From Alphaproteobacteria bacterium (GTDB taxonomy: Bacteria; Pseudomonadota; Alphaproteobacteria; Rickettsiales; JAFLCR01): DNA of 14,779 nt. Made by a program: the position numbers and the translations under genes. Within the stretch, counting starts at the first letter, position 1. The number at the start of each line of letters is the position of its first letter. The notes below the pieces were generated by a model. It worked only from the letters and a program-made list of their open reading frames with translations. It was not told the origin of the DNA and did not search any database. Below, piece by piece: positions 6,726-12,372 of the stretch. Location of the stretch: NCBI GenBank assembly GCA_017302755.1, contig JAFLCR010000030.1, positions 1-14,779 of the forward strand. Reading direction: 5' to 3'.

Positions 6726-7819
6726 GGCCGCATCCATTCCAGAATGTCCTCCCAGGCGTCACGCCCGGCTAGGTCGCGCAGCAGCATGTGATAACCCTCG
6801 GGGTAATGCGCGGAGGTGAGTTTCGAGGTCTTCCCGAGCATGAAGCGGATGTCGTTCAGCGGGCCGGCGGGAATCACCTCGTCCCGCCCGCCGGTGAGCA
6901 GCAGGATCGGCGGGGTGCCGATCTTCGCCGCGTCGCCGTAGGCGTGGCCCATCAGGCCCACGATGCCGTACACCGCATCCACCCGCGTGCCCTTGATGAT
7001 GTTGGGGTCGCGCGCCATCTCATGCAGCAGGAGGAGGTTGTCGGTGGCCTGGATCTTGAGGTTGCTACCGGTGAATTTTTCAGCCGGTATCATGTGCGCC
7101 AACAGCCAGAGCGAGCCGCGGAAAAACGGATTCATCGCGTCGCCGCCCCAGACGGCGGGCGAGACAAGAATAAGCCCATCGATCGTTTGTAGGGTTGCGC
7201 CCGCTCCGCGGGAATGCTCACATGGCGTGCCGCCGGATGCGGCGGGCTGACGGCTCTCTTGTGCGTTTGCTCCCTGCTTCGCTTCGCTTCGCAATGGAGC
7301 GCCGCCGGATGCGGCGGGCTGACGGCTCGGGAGGTTTCTTTCGCCTTCGAGGTTGCCATTGCATAGAGCCCCCATTGCCAGCGCGTGCAGCGCCACCGCG
7401 CCGCCCATGCTTTCGCCGAGCACGTAGACCGGCACGCCGGGATGCGCGGCGCGCACGGCGACGACGGCGTCCGCCAGGTCGGAGGAAAGAAGCTGCTCGC
7501 CCGCCCAGACGCCGCGCGGCGGCGTGCGGCCGAAGCCGCGCTGGTCATAGGCGTAGGTGGCGACGCCGTGGCGCGCCCAATACGATGCTGGAAGCGCGAA
7601 GGCGCGTGCGTAGTCGTTGAAGCCGTGCAGGGCGACGATCACCGCCTTGGCCGAACCCGGCAGCCAGCGTTCCAGCGGTAGTTGCGCGCCGTCGCGGGCA
7701 ATCAGCCGGTCGCCGGTAATGGAGGGCGCGGCGGAAGCATTCGGATGGGCCGTCTGCACCTGCGGTGTGGCGCAGGCGGCGAGAAGGGGCAGAAGGAGAA
7801 ATAAGACAAGGCGGCGCAT
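6722..7819 (-). CDS. Lipoprotein alpha/beta hydrolase (monoacylglycerol lipase / lysophospholipase-like)
   Basis: A 365-residue serine hydrolase of the PldB/monoglyceride-lipase group (Hydrolase_4). The N-terminus MRRLVLFLLLPLLAAC is a lipoprotein signal with lipobox LAAC and acylated Cys16, so the enzyme should be membrane-anchored outside the cytoplasm. Catalytic parts are all present: HGFND (oxyanion region), GESMGG with Ser137, GGRDEVIP with Asp313 and EGYHMLL with His344. Between ALHALAMG and IDGLILVSPAVWG, where relatives have a short loop, there are about 55 extra residues containing SRQPAASGG twice. These come from two tandem in-frame copies of a palindromic repeat (7190-7328). The loop follows the nucleophile elbow, so the enzyme may still fold. 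The stop overlaps the next start as ATGA. The lipid substrate is not known. Confidence 0.9.
   Translation of the reverse strand: MRRLVLFLLLPLLAACATPQVQTAHPNASAAPSITGDRLIARDGAQLPLERWLPGSAKAVIVALHGFNDYARAFALPASYWARHGVATYAYDQRGFGRTPPRGVWAGEQLLSSDLADAVVAVRAAHPGVPVYVLGESMGGAVALHALAMGALCNGNLEGERNLPSRQPAASGGAPLRSEAKQGANAQESRQPAASGGTPCEHSRGAGATLQTIDGLILVSPAVWGGDAMNPFFRGSLWLLAHMIPAEKFTGSNLKIQATDNLLLLHEMARDPNIIKGTRVDAVYGIVGLMGHAYGDAAKIGTPPILLLTGGRDEVIPAGPLNDIRFMLGKTSKLTSAHYPEGYHMLLRDLAGRDAWEDILEWMRP
7190..7256 (-). repeat. Double-hairpin repeat element, copy B (inside hydrolase gene, tandem with A)
   Basis: On the minus strand: GAGCCGTCAGCCCG, hairpin CCGCCG/CGGCGG, then CGCCATGTGAGC, then a second hairpin CCCGC-GGA-GCGGG and GCGCAA. 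This matches the intergenic copy at 8378-8448 block by block (shared GAGCCGTCAGCCCG and CCATGTGAGC, with different but equally self-complementary stems). It encodes SRQPAASGGTP in the hydrolase and keeps the frame open. The left boundary is approximate. Confidence 0.8.
7257..7338 (-). repeat. Double-hairpin repeat element, copy A (inside hydrolase gene)
   Basis: Read on the minus strand it begins ACCTCCCGAGCCGTCAG, then CCCG, then a hairpin CCGCCG-CATC-CGGCGG, then CTCCATTGCGAAGCG and a run of GAAGC units. The 28-bp block at 7301-7328 is identical to 7229-7256 in copy B, 72 bp away, exactly 24 codons. It encodes SRQPAASGGAP within the hydrolase. Its second half has lost the hairpin seen in copies B and D. 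Confidence 0.8.
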
Positions 7820-7833
7820 AGAAATGATGAAAT

Positions 7834-7877
7834 GAGTCTCCAGAGCCGTCAGTGAGCGCCACAGGCGCCCGGCGAGA
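7834..7877 (+). repeat. Double-hairpin repeat element, copy C (shortened)
   Basis: GAGTCTCCAGAGCCGTCAG is followed directly by TGAGC and the hairpin GCGCC-ACA-GGCGC. Compared with copy D it lacks the first hairpin and the spacer but keeps the leader, the GAGCCGTCAG core and the second stem. It lies just upstream of the hydrolase start codon, in the leader of that gene. Evidence is sequence similarity by eye. Confidence 0.6.
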
Positions 7878-7884
7878 ATAAACC

Positions 7885-7913
7885 AACAATCCTGGTGGTA
7901 CAGCAGGATTGTT
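7885..7913. promoter_or_regulatory. 10-bp inverted repeat in the hydrolase/usg divergent spacer
   Basis: AACAATCCTG (7885-7894) and CAGGATTGTT (7904-7913) are exact reverse complements around a 9-nt loop. The spacer separates divergent genes at 7819 and 8036, so an operator for either gene, or an RNA hairpin in the hydrolase leader, is possible. It has no flanking T-run, so a terminator is unlikely. The rest of the spacer (7914-8035) shows only a TATAGT -10-like hexamer at 7990-7995 without a good -35, and a purine-rich Shine-Dalgarno sequence before usg. Confidence 0.4.
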
Positions 7914-8035
7914 ACAAAACCATTGCGGGAGCCCCGGAAGGGCAGTTTCAGGGGTTTTTAACACATATGAAACGGATTCCTGCTAGGATTATAGTAAGAA
8001 AATAACGTCCCAGAAAGGGAGAAAGGGGAGATACG

Positions 8036-8299
8036 ATGCGCGAACTCGAGTTGATGCTGAACGATTACCGTCTCACCACGGCGGAGATTCTCTACCACCT
8101 GCCGGACCACCCATCCCTGCTGCAGGCCTATGTATGGCAGGAACTCGACATCGCCCCCAAATTCCCCGTGCTGCATAAATTCCTCGATTTCTGGCACCGC
8201 AACCTCGACGGCAAGCTGCATTCGGTGAAAATCACCACTGCCGGGCTCGTGCAGCCGGCGGATATGCGCTTCGTTGATGGGGAGATGGTGGTTCATTAA
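8036..8299 (+). CDS. usg: Usg family protein
   Basis: An 87-residue soluble protein whose whole length matches the Usg family (COG5425), small proteins of alphaproteobacteria first noted near tryptophan genes; the function is unknown. Recognisable stretches are LNDYRLTTAEILYHLPDHPS, LLQAYVWQELDIAPKFPVL, FLDFWHRNLDGKLHSV and a C-terminal stretch around PADMRFVDGE. The length is typical and complete. The start ATG follows a strong purine-rich ribosome site (AAGGGGAG, 5 nt before the ATG). It stands alone between a divergent hydrolase and a repeat-rich spacer, so it is probably transcribed by itself; no tryptophan genes are in the window. Confidence 0.9.
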   Translation: MRELELMLNDYRLTTAEILYHLPDHPSLLQAYVWQELDIAPKFPVLHKFLDFWHRNLDGKLHSVKITTAGLVQPADMRFVDGEMVVH

Positions 8300-8328
8300 G
8301 TGAACGTAGTGGCCTTAGGCCGCGTTCC

Positions 8329-8371
8329 TGGATTGCCGCGTCAGCCCTATGGGCTTCCTCGCAATGACGGG
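8329..8371 (+). repeat. Short palindromic intergenic repeat downstream of usg
   Basis: ATTGC (8332-8336) pairs with GCAAT (8361-8365), and AGCCC (8343-8347) with GGGCT (8351-8355) around TAT. The pattern GGATTGC...hairpin...CCTCGCAATGACGG is a familiar dispersed repeat of proteobacterial intergenic DNA. It lies 30 bp after the usg stop, so it could also serve as a transcription end or 3' RNA stabiliser. Confidence 0.6.
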
Positions 8372-8377
8372 CAATGG

Positions 8378-8448
8378 GACTTCCTGAGCCGTCAGCCCGC
8401 GCGCACGCGGCGTTCCATGTGAGCGCCCGAAGGGCGCGCAGCGGGAAC
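8378..8448 (+). repeat. Double-hairpin repeat element, copy D (intergenic)
   Basis: GACTTCCTGAGCCGTCAG leads into hairpin one (CCGCG-CGCA-CGCGG, 8397-8410), then CCATGTGAGC, then hairpin two (GCGCCC-GAA-GGGCGC, 8423-8437) and GCGCAGCGGGAACAA. It is the most complete copy in the window and the reference for copies A-C. It fills much of the spacer between usg and the glycosyltransferase gene. Confidence 0.75.
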
Positions 8449-8459
8449 AACGAACAAGA

Positions 8460-8477
8460 CGTTGCGCTAGCGCAACG
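8460..8477. repeat. 18-bp perfect palindrome ahead of the glycosyltransferase gene
   Basis: CGTTGCGCTAGCGCAACG is an exact two-fold palindrome centred 28 bp before the ATG at 8497. It could be a dimeric protein-binding site or the tail of the neighbouring repeat cluster. With the elements at 8329 and 8378 it accounts for most of the 197-bp gap from 8300 to 8496; I see no small gene there. Confidence 0.45.
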
Positions 8478-8496
8478 GCGGGCTTAGCCTCTGGGT

Positions 8497-9537
8497 ATGA
8501 ACATTCTCAACCTCATGCTGGGCAAAGGCCTTGGCGGGATCGAGCAGGCGGCGCTTGATGTCGCACTGGCGCTTTCGCGCCATGCGGAAGGCGCGAAAGT
8601 GGTGAGCGTGCTTGATCCGCAGGCGGCGGTGCGCGGGAAATTCGCGGGGCTGGAGGTGCGGAGTTTGCCAAATCTCGGCTGGTGGGATCCAATCGCCGCC
8701 TGGAAGCTTGCCAGCATCCTGAAGCAGGAAAAGCCGGATGCCGTCATCTGCCATGGCAACCGGGCGCTGCTTCTCGCGGCGCGGGCGGCGAAGGGGCGCT
8801 GGCCGGTGGTGGCGGTGGCGCATAACTATCAGCTCAGGCATGTGCATCGTGCCTTCGCGGGGTTCGGGATCACGCGGGATTTGGTGGGGAAGCTCGCTGA
8901 AGAAGGCATTCCGAAGGAGCGGTGCTTTCATGTGCCGAACATGATCGCGCTTGAAGGCGCTCCGGCGCGGGGGCAGATGCGCCAGCCTCCCGTTATCGGC
9001 GTGATGGGAAGGTTCGTGGCGAAAAAGGGATTCGACGTGTTCCTGCGCGCGCTGGCGGAACTGGCGGCTCGCGGCGCGGCGTTCGAGGCGGTGATCGGTG
9101 GCGACGGCGAGGAGGCGGAGGCGCTGGAGAAACTCTGCGCGCAGCTGGGGCTGGAAGGACGTGTGCGTTTCATCGGCTGGGTGGAGGATAAGCGGGTATT
9201 TTTCCATGACATTGATATCTTCTGCCTGCCGTCGCTGCATGAGCCGTTCGGCATCGTGCTGCTCGAAGCGATGGCGTTCGGGTTGCCGATCGTTTCCACC
9301 GCGAGCGAGGGGCCACGGGAAATCGGCACGGATGGCGTGGACATGCGGCTGGTAACGGTGGGGGATGCACAGGCCATGGCGGAGGCGCTGGAAGAGATGC
9401 TGCGCGTGCCGCAGAAGGCCGTGACGCTGGCGGAGGCGGCAAAGGCGCGGGCGGCGGAATACGCCTATCCCGCCGGAGCGGCGCGGATCATGGGCGCGTG
9501 CGCGGAAATCCGCGCGGCGTGGTTGAAGAAAGCGTGA
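8497..9537 (+). CDS. Glycosyltransferase, GT4-like (family 1 fold GT-B)
   Basis: A 346-residue cytoplasmic or membrane-associated sugar transferase with the two Rossmann halves of GT-B enzymes. The N-terminal half starts MNILNLMLGKGLGGIEQAA, the G-G-x-E acceptor-side loop. The C-terminal half has VIGVMGRFVAKKGFDVFLRA (phosphate-binding R and K), the Gly-rich AVIGGDGEE and the EPFGIVLLE signature (E-x7-E) of retaining GT4 enzymes. No membrane segment is seen. Such enzymes build lipopolysaccharide, capsule or glycolipids from nucleotide sugars; neither sugar nor acceptor can be read from the sequence, and no other envelope-polysaccharide gene is nearby. It leads a plus-strand run with ygfZ (40-bp gap) and trhO, which are functionally unrelated. 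Confidence 0.9.
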   Translation: MNILNLMLGKGLGGIEQAALDVALALSRHAEGAKVVSVLDPQAAVRGKFAGLEVRSLPNLGWWDPIAAWKLASILKQEKPDAVICHGNRALLLAARAAKGRWPVVAVAHNYQLRHVHRAFAGFGITRDLVGKLAEEGIPKERCFHVPNMIALEGAPARGQMRQPPVIGVMGRFVAKKGFDVFLRALAELAARGAAFEAVIGGDGEEAEALEKLCAQLGLEGRVRFIGWVEDKRVFFHDIDIFCLPSLHEPFGIVLLEAMAFGLPIVSTASEGPREIGTDGVDMRLVTVGDAQAMAEALEEMLRVPQKAVTLAEAAKARAAEYAYPAGAARIMGACAEIRAAWLKKA

Positions 9538-9577
9538 GGTGCCATTACATGGAATGCAGTCAAAGGAAAGGGGCATC

Positions 9578-10423
9578 ATGGCCGAGATCGTAGCGCTTCC
9601 CACGCGCGGTTTTTTGCGCATCGCGGGCGGGGACGCGGAAGCGTTCCTGCAAGGGCTGATTACCGTCGACGCGAAGAAGGCGACGGCGGAACGCGCGCTT
9701 TATGGCGCGATGCTGACGCCGCAGGGAAAGTTCCTGTTCGAGTTCTTCCTGCTGCGCGAGGAGGGCGGGTTTTTGCTCGATACGCCGAAAGCGCGGCTCG
9801 CGGATTTTGCGACACGGCTCACGCTTTATAAATTGCGCTCGAAGGTGGAGATCAAGGATGTGAGCGCGGAATTCCGCGCCTATGCGTCTTACGGAAATCA
9901 CGCGCATGCGGCGGATCTTCCCAACGAAGCGGGAAGCATGATGAAGCATCGAGGCGGCCTTGCTTATGCCGATCCTCGTCATGCGGGGTTGGGCGTGCGG
10001 TTCGCGCTGCCTGAAAAAGAGGCAGTGGAGGAAACGGGAACCCTGGCGGAATATCATGCCTTGCGCATCACGCTCGGCGTGCCGGACGGGGAAGTTGATC
10101 TCATTCCCGACAAGTCGTTTCCGATGCAGTGTAATTTCGATGATATCCATGGCGTGGATTTTCATAAGGGATGTTTCGTCGGGCAGGAGGTGACGGCGCG
10201 CACCAAGCATCGCGGCGGGGTGTCGCGCCGCCTGGTGCCGGTGCGGTTCGAGGGAATCGCGCCGGAGATTGGCACGCCGGTGAAGGCGGGTGAGGTGACG
10301 GTGGGCGAGGTGCGGAGTGCCAGCGGCGAAGTGGCGCTGGCGTCGTTCAGGATTGAGGATTTGGAGAAGGCTAGGGATGCGGTAATGGTCGCGGGTGGGG
10401 TGAAGCTTGGGGTGCTGTCGTGA
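9578..10423 (+). CDS. ygfZ: YgfZ/GcvT-like folate-binding protein
   Basis: A 281-residue cytoplasmic protein related to the glycine-cleavage T protein. YgfZ helps build or repair certain Fe-S clusters in a folate-dependent way and affects tRNA thiomethylation by MiaB. The diagnostic motif KGCFVGQEVTARTKHRG is intact, including Cys199, the residue essential in E. coli YgfZ. Other family stretches are FLQGLITVDA near the N-terminus, YGAMLTPQGKFLFEFFLL, and FPMQCNFDDIHGVDFHKGC. I start at ATG 9578 because AAAGGAAAGGGG lies directly upstream and the domain begins there; the frame is open back to 9539. The stop overlaps the trhO start by 4 nt (GTGA), so the two are co-translated. Confidence 0.92.
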   Translation: MAEIVALPTRGFLRIAGGDAEAFLQGLITVDAKKATAERALYGAMLTPQGKFLFEFFLLREEGGFLLDTPKARLADFATRLTLYKLRSKVEIKDVSAEFRAYASYGNHAHAADLPNEAGSMMKHRGGLAYADPRHAGLGVRFALPEKEAVEETGTLAEYHALRITLGVPDGEVDLIPDKSFPMQCNFDDIHGVDFHKGCFVGQEVTARTKHRGGVSRRLVPVRFEGIAPEIGTPVKAGEVTVGEVRSASGEVALASFRIEDLEKARDAVMVAGGVKLGVLS

Positions 10424-11229
10424 ATTCCGCCGCGCCTATGAACGTCGTGGTGGCGACGTTTTATCATTTTTTTGATTTCCCGCATTTTGCGGAGACGCGG
10501 CAGGCCTTGCGCGAAGAGATGGCGCGGCTGGAGATTAAAGGCACGCTGCTGCTGAGCGATGAGGGCATCAACAGCACGTTGGCGGGTTCGCGCGAATCGG
10601 TGGATGCGTTTTTACGCTATCTCCAGGCCGAGATCGTGAGAGAGGCATTCACCCACAAAGAAAGCTTCTGCGAGCGTCAGCCTTTCGCGCGCACGAAGGT
10701 GCGGCTCAAGAAGGAGACAATCTCCCTGGGGGAGAAGGTGGCGATGGGGCATGTCGGGCAGTATGTCAGCGCGGCGGAGTGGAACGCGCTCATCGCCGAT
10801 CCCGAGGTGATCGTGCTGGATGCGCGCAACGATTACGAAGTGCATCTGGGCACGTTTGAGGGCGCGGTGGACCCGCGCATCCGCACCTTCAAGGAGTTGC
10901 CGGATTTCGTGCGCCGCGAGCTGGGCGACGCGAAGCAGAAGAAGATCGCGACGTTCTGCACGGGCGGCATACGCTGTGAGAAGCTTACCGCCTGGATGAA
11001 GCAGGAAGGGTTTGAGGAAGTCTATCACCTCGAAGGTGGCATTCTGAAATACCTGGAGGAGATTCCGCAATCACAGAGCGCGTGGAAAGGCGAGTGCTAC
11101 GTGTTTGATAACCGCATCGCCGTGGGGCATGGCCTCGTGCCTTCCACAACCGCGGCGCTATGTTCGGCATGTGGGTATGCGCTGGCGCCAGAGGATCACG
11201 CTTGCTGCCCGCATTGCGAACGCGATTAG
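10420..11229 (+). CDS. trhO: tRNA uridine 5-hydroxylase TrhO (rhodanese-related, YceA/UPF0176)
   Basis: A 269-residue enzyme that hydroxylates U34 of certain tRNAs to 5-hydroxyuridine using O2, the first step towards cmo5U-type wobble modification. It has an N-terminal acylphosphatase-like domain (FYHFFDFPHFAETRQAL, then GTLLLSDEGINSTLAGSRE), a rhodanese domain (VIVLDARNDYEVHLGTFEGA) and the conserved active-site loop ATFCTGGIRCEKLTAWM with catalytic Cys180. The C-terminus ends in a C-x2-C...CC-x2-C arrangement (LCSACGYALAPEDHACCPHC), probably zinc-binding. GTG 10420 is chosen because it overlaps the ygfZ stop; ATG 10438 is the alternative. Its TAG stop overlaps, on the other strand, the stop codon of a broken second polA 3' end. 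Confidence 0.93.
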   Translation: MNSAAPMNVVVATFYHFFDFPHFAETRQALREEMARLEIKGTLLLSDEGINSTLAGSRESVDAFLRYLQAEIVREAFTHKESFCERQPFARTKVRLKKETISLGEKVAMGHVGQYVSAAEWNALIADPEVIVLDARNDYEVHLGTFEGAVDPRIRTFKELPDFVRRELGDAKQKKIATFCTGGIRCEKLTAWMKQEGFEEVYHLEGGILKYLEEIPQSQSAWKGECYVFDNRIAVGHGLVPSTTAALCSACGYALAPEDHACCPHCERD

Positions 11230-11425
11230 CCTTTCGCTCCCCAATTCTTGCCTTCTGAAATATCCACCGTCAGCGGCACGCTGAGCCAGGCGGCTTTTTC
11301 CATGAGGGGGTTGACCTGCGTTTGAGTGCCATAGCGCATGAGTTCGTCGTGCATTTGCAGGAGCTTCCCGACGCGCCGGTTTCTCTTCCTGGATCGCGTG
11401 GACGCGGATCATGGCGCGCTTTAGG
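11226..11425 (-). pseudogene. Remnant of a second polA 3' end (DNA polymerase I C-terminus)
   Basis: On the minus strand the last 29 codons plus TAA (11315-11226) encode VNPLMEKAAWLSVPLTVDI then SEGKNWGAKG. This matches the C-terminus of the intact polA at 12462-12373 with only K-to-N and E-to-D changes. Upstream, LLQMHDEL corresponds to motif C (LLQVHDEL). A shortened RYGTQTQ replaces about 14 residues, a frameshift precedes it, and a further stretch MIRVHAIQEEK matches MITIHAALKEK. Homology fades near 11425. Ten of the 90 bases in the terminal block differ from polA, and six of the eight changed codons are synonymous. The piece lacks most of the polymerase domain and cannot be functional. 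Confidence 0.88.
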
Positions 11426-11462
11426 ATTCAGCTTGTCATCAAATCTTCACATTTCCGGCACA

Positions 11463-11490
11463 TTGCTGCCGTTTTTCAGAAGCATATTCT
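11463..11490 (+). promoter_or_regulatory. Possible promoter of the orphan gene
   Basis: TTGCTG (11463-11468), a 16-bp spacer and TATTCT (11485-11490) form a plausible sigma-70 pair just past the edge of the polA remnant. A start near 11497 would exclude the ATG at 11491 and favour the ATG at 11545. Weak evidence, from sequence alone. Confidence 0.3.
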
Positions 11491-11544
11491 ATGGCAATGA
11501 CTGCACGCAACGGTTCCAGCCGCGCCCAAGGGCCAGGAGGGGTG

Positions 11545-12306
11545 ATGACAAGGTATGAGTTGTATATTTACGAGTGTGAGACTAATCGTTCCTTTTTTAT
11601 AAATATAAAGACCAGGCTCGATGCCGTATTAGGGAGGGTGTCAGCCTATGATGGGGATGAGCTCGGAAGCGATACGCGTGCCATCATGGCGGTTCAGGCC
11701 ATCGTTAAAACGCTCGTGGGGCCAATCCAGATTCTTGCGCAAGATGCCGAGGCAATGATCCAATTGGGATATTCCGCCGTGTTGGAAGGTGCGTCTATTT
11801 TTCCAGGCTTAACATTGCCGCTGTATTTGGGAGAGAATAACGAGCCAGCACAGACCGCCAGTGCCAGGAAATTACTGGATATCGTCGTGGCGCTGGAGAA
11901 TCTTTCTGAAGCCGGAAGGCTGGAAGAGAACGCATTTGAAACTCTGGGCGGAGTGCGGTTGCAGGCAGTGGCTGTAAAAGGGGAGTTGGAAGAACACCAT
12001 ACCGCCGTTGCAGAGCGCTATGTGCAATATTACAATTGGTATCAATTGAATGCCCCGGAATATGAAGCAAGCCGTGATGAGTTGAGAAGTCAGGCTTCAT
12101 GGTTCGGAAGACGGTTTAAGGATGGCGTCATCACTAGCCCGGAAAGAGTATGGGATCAGCTGGTGGCGCGCACATTAGGGCTTCATACGCAAGAAAGCGC
12201 CAAGGGAAAAGACGATCTGGCGGCGCTTCTGGATGGGGCGCAGGGCCGAGGCGCATATGATCGCGCGGACATTCAGGATGACGGGGAAAGCTTCCTGCGA
12301 CGCTAA
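11545..12306 (+). CDS. Uncharacterised protein, 253 residues, between the two polA 3' ends
   Basis: I do not recognise this protein. It is a soluble, mostly helical protein beginning MTRYELYIYECETNRSFF, with no signal peptide, membrane segment or known catalytic motif. The middle (AIVKTLVGPIQILAQDAEAM, then LLDIVVALENLSEAGRLEEN) looks like a helical bundle, and YVQYYNWYQLNAPEYEASRD is rich in aromatics. The C-terminus is polar and acidic. AGGAGG at 11535-11540 is only 4 nt before ATG 11545, a short but usable spacing; the frame is open back to ATG 11491. Its base composition is more AT-rich than the flanking genes. It lies exactly between a broken and an intact polA 3' end, so it probably arrived with, or was displaced by, the event that duplicated that end. 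In 12307-12372 I see only a weak ATCCCA/TGGGAT inverted repeat. Confidence 0.72.
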   Translation: MTRYELYIYECETNRSFFINIKTRLDAVLGRVSAYDGDELGSDTRAIMAVQAIVKTLVGPIQILAQDAEAMIQLGYSAVLEGASIFPGLTLPLYLGENNEPAQTASARKLLDIVVALENLSEAGRLEENAFETLGGVRLQAVAVKGELEEHHTAVAERYVQYYNWYQLNAPEYEASRDELRSQASWFGRRFKDGVITSPERVWDQLVARTLGLHTQESAKGKDDLAALLDGAQGRGAYDRADIQDDGESFLRR

Positions 12307-12372
12307 CATCCCAGGGCGGCTTCCTTCACGAACGATGGGATCATAACAGAATCCAGACTTTCTGGCGGTGGC

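Noticed and set aside
7229..7328. Two identical 28-bp repeats, considered as a minimal CRISPR array
   Set aside because: Only two units, the interval is coding and in frame, the same element occurs alone between genes, and no cas gene is present.
8467..9621. Minus-strand open frame of 384 codons opposite the glycosyltransferase
   Set aside because: Shadow of a GC-rich gene; the plus strand has a complete GT-B signature.
11158..11412. Minus-strand open frame of 84 codons over the trhO end
   Set aside because: It mixes frames of the polA remnant with antisense trhO; only the first residues match polA and the rest is not conserved protein.
11226..12372. Integrative element with att sites formed by the duplicated polA end
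   Set aside because: No integrase or other mobility gene lies in the 1.1 kb between the copies, and the copies differ too much and over too long a stretch for a recent att duplication. Kept only as one possible older history.
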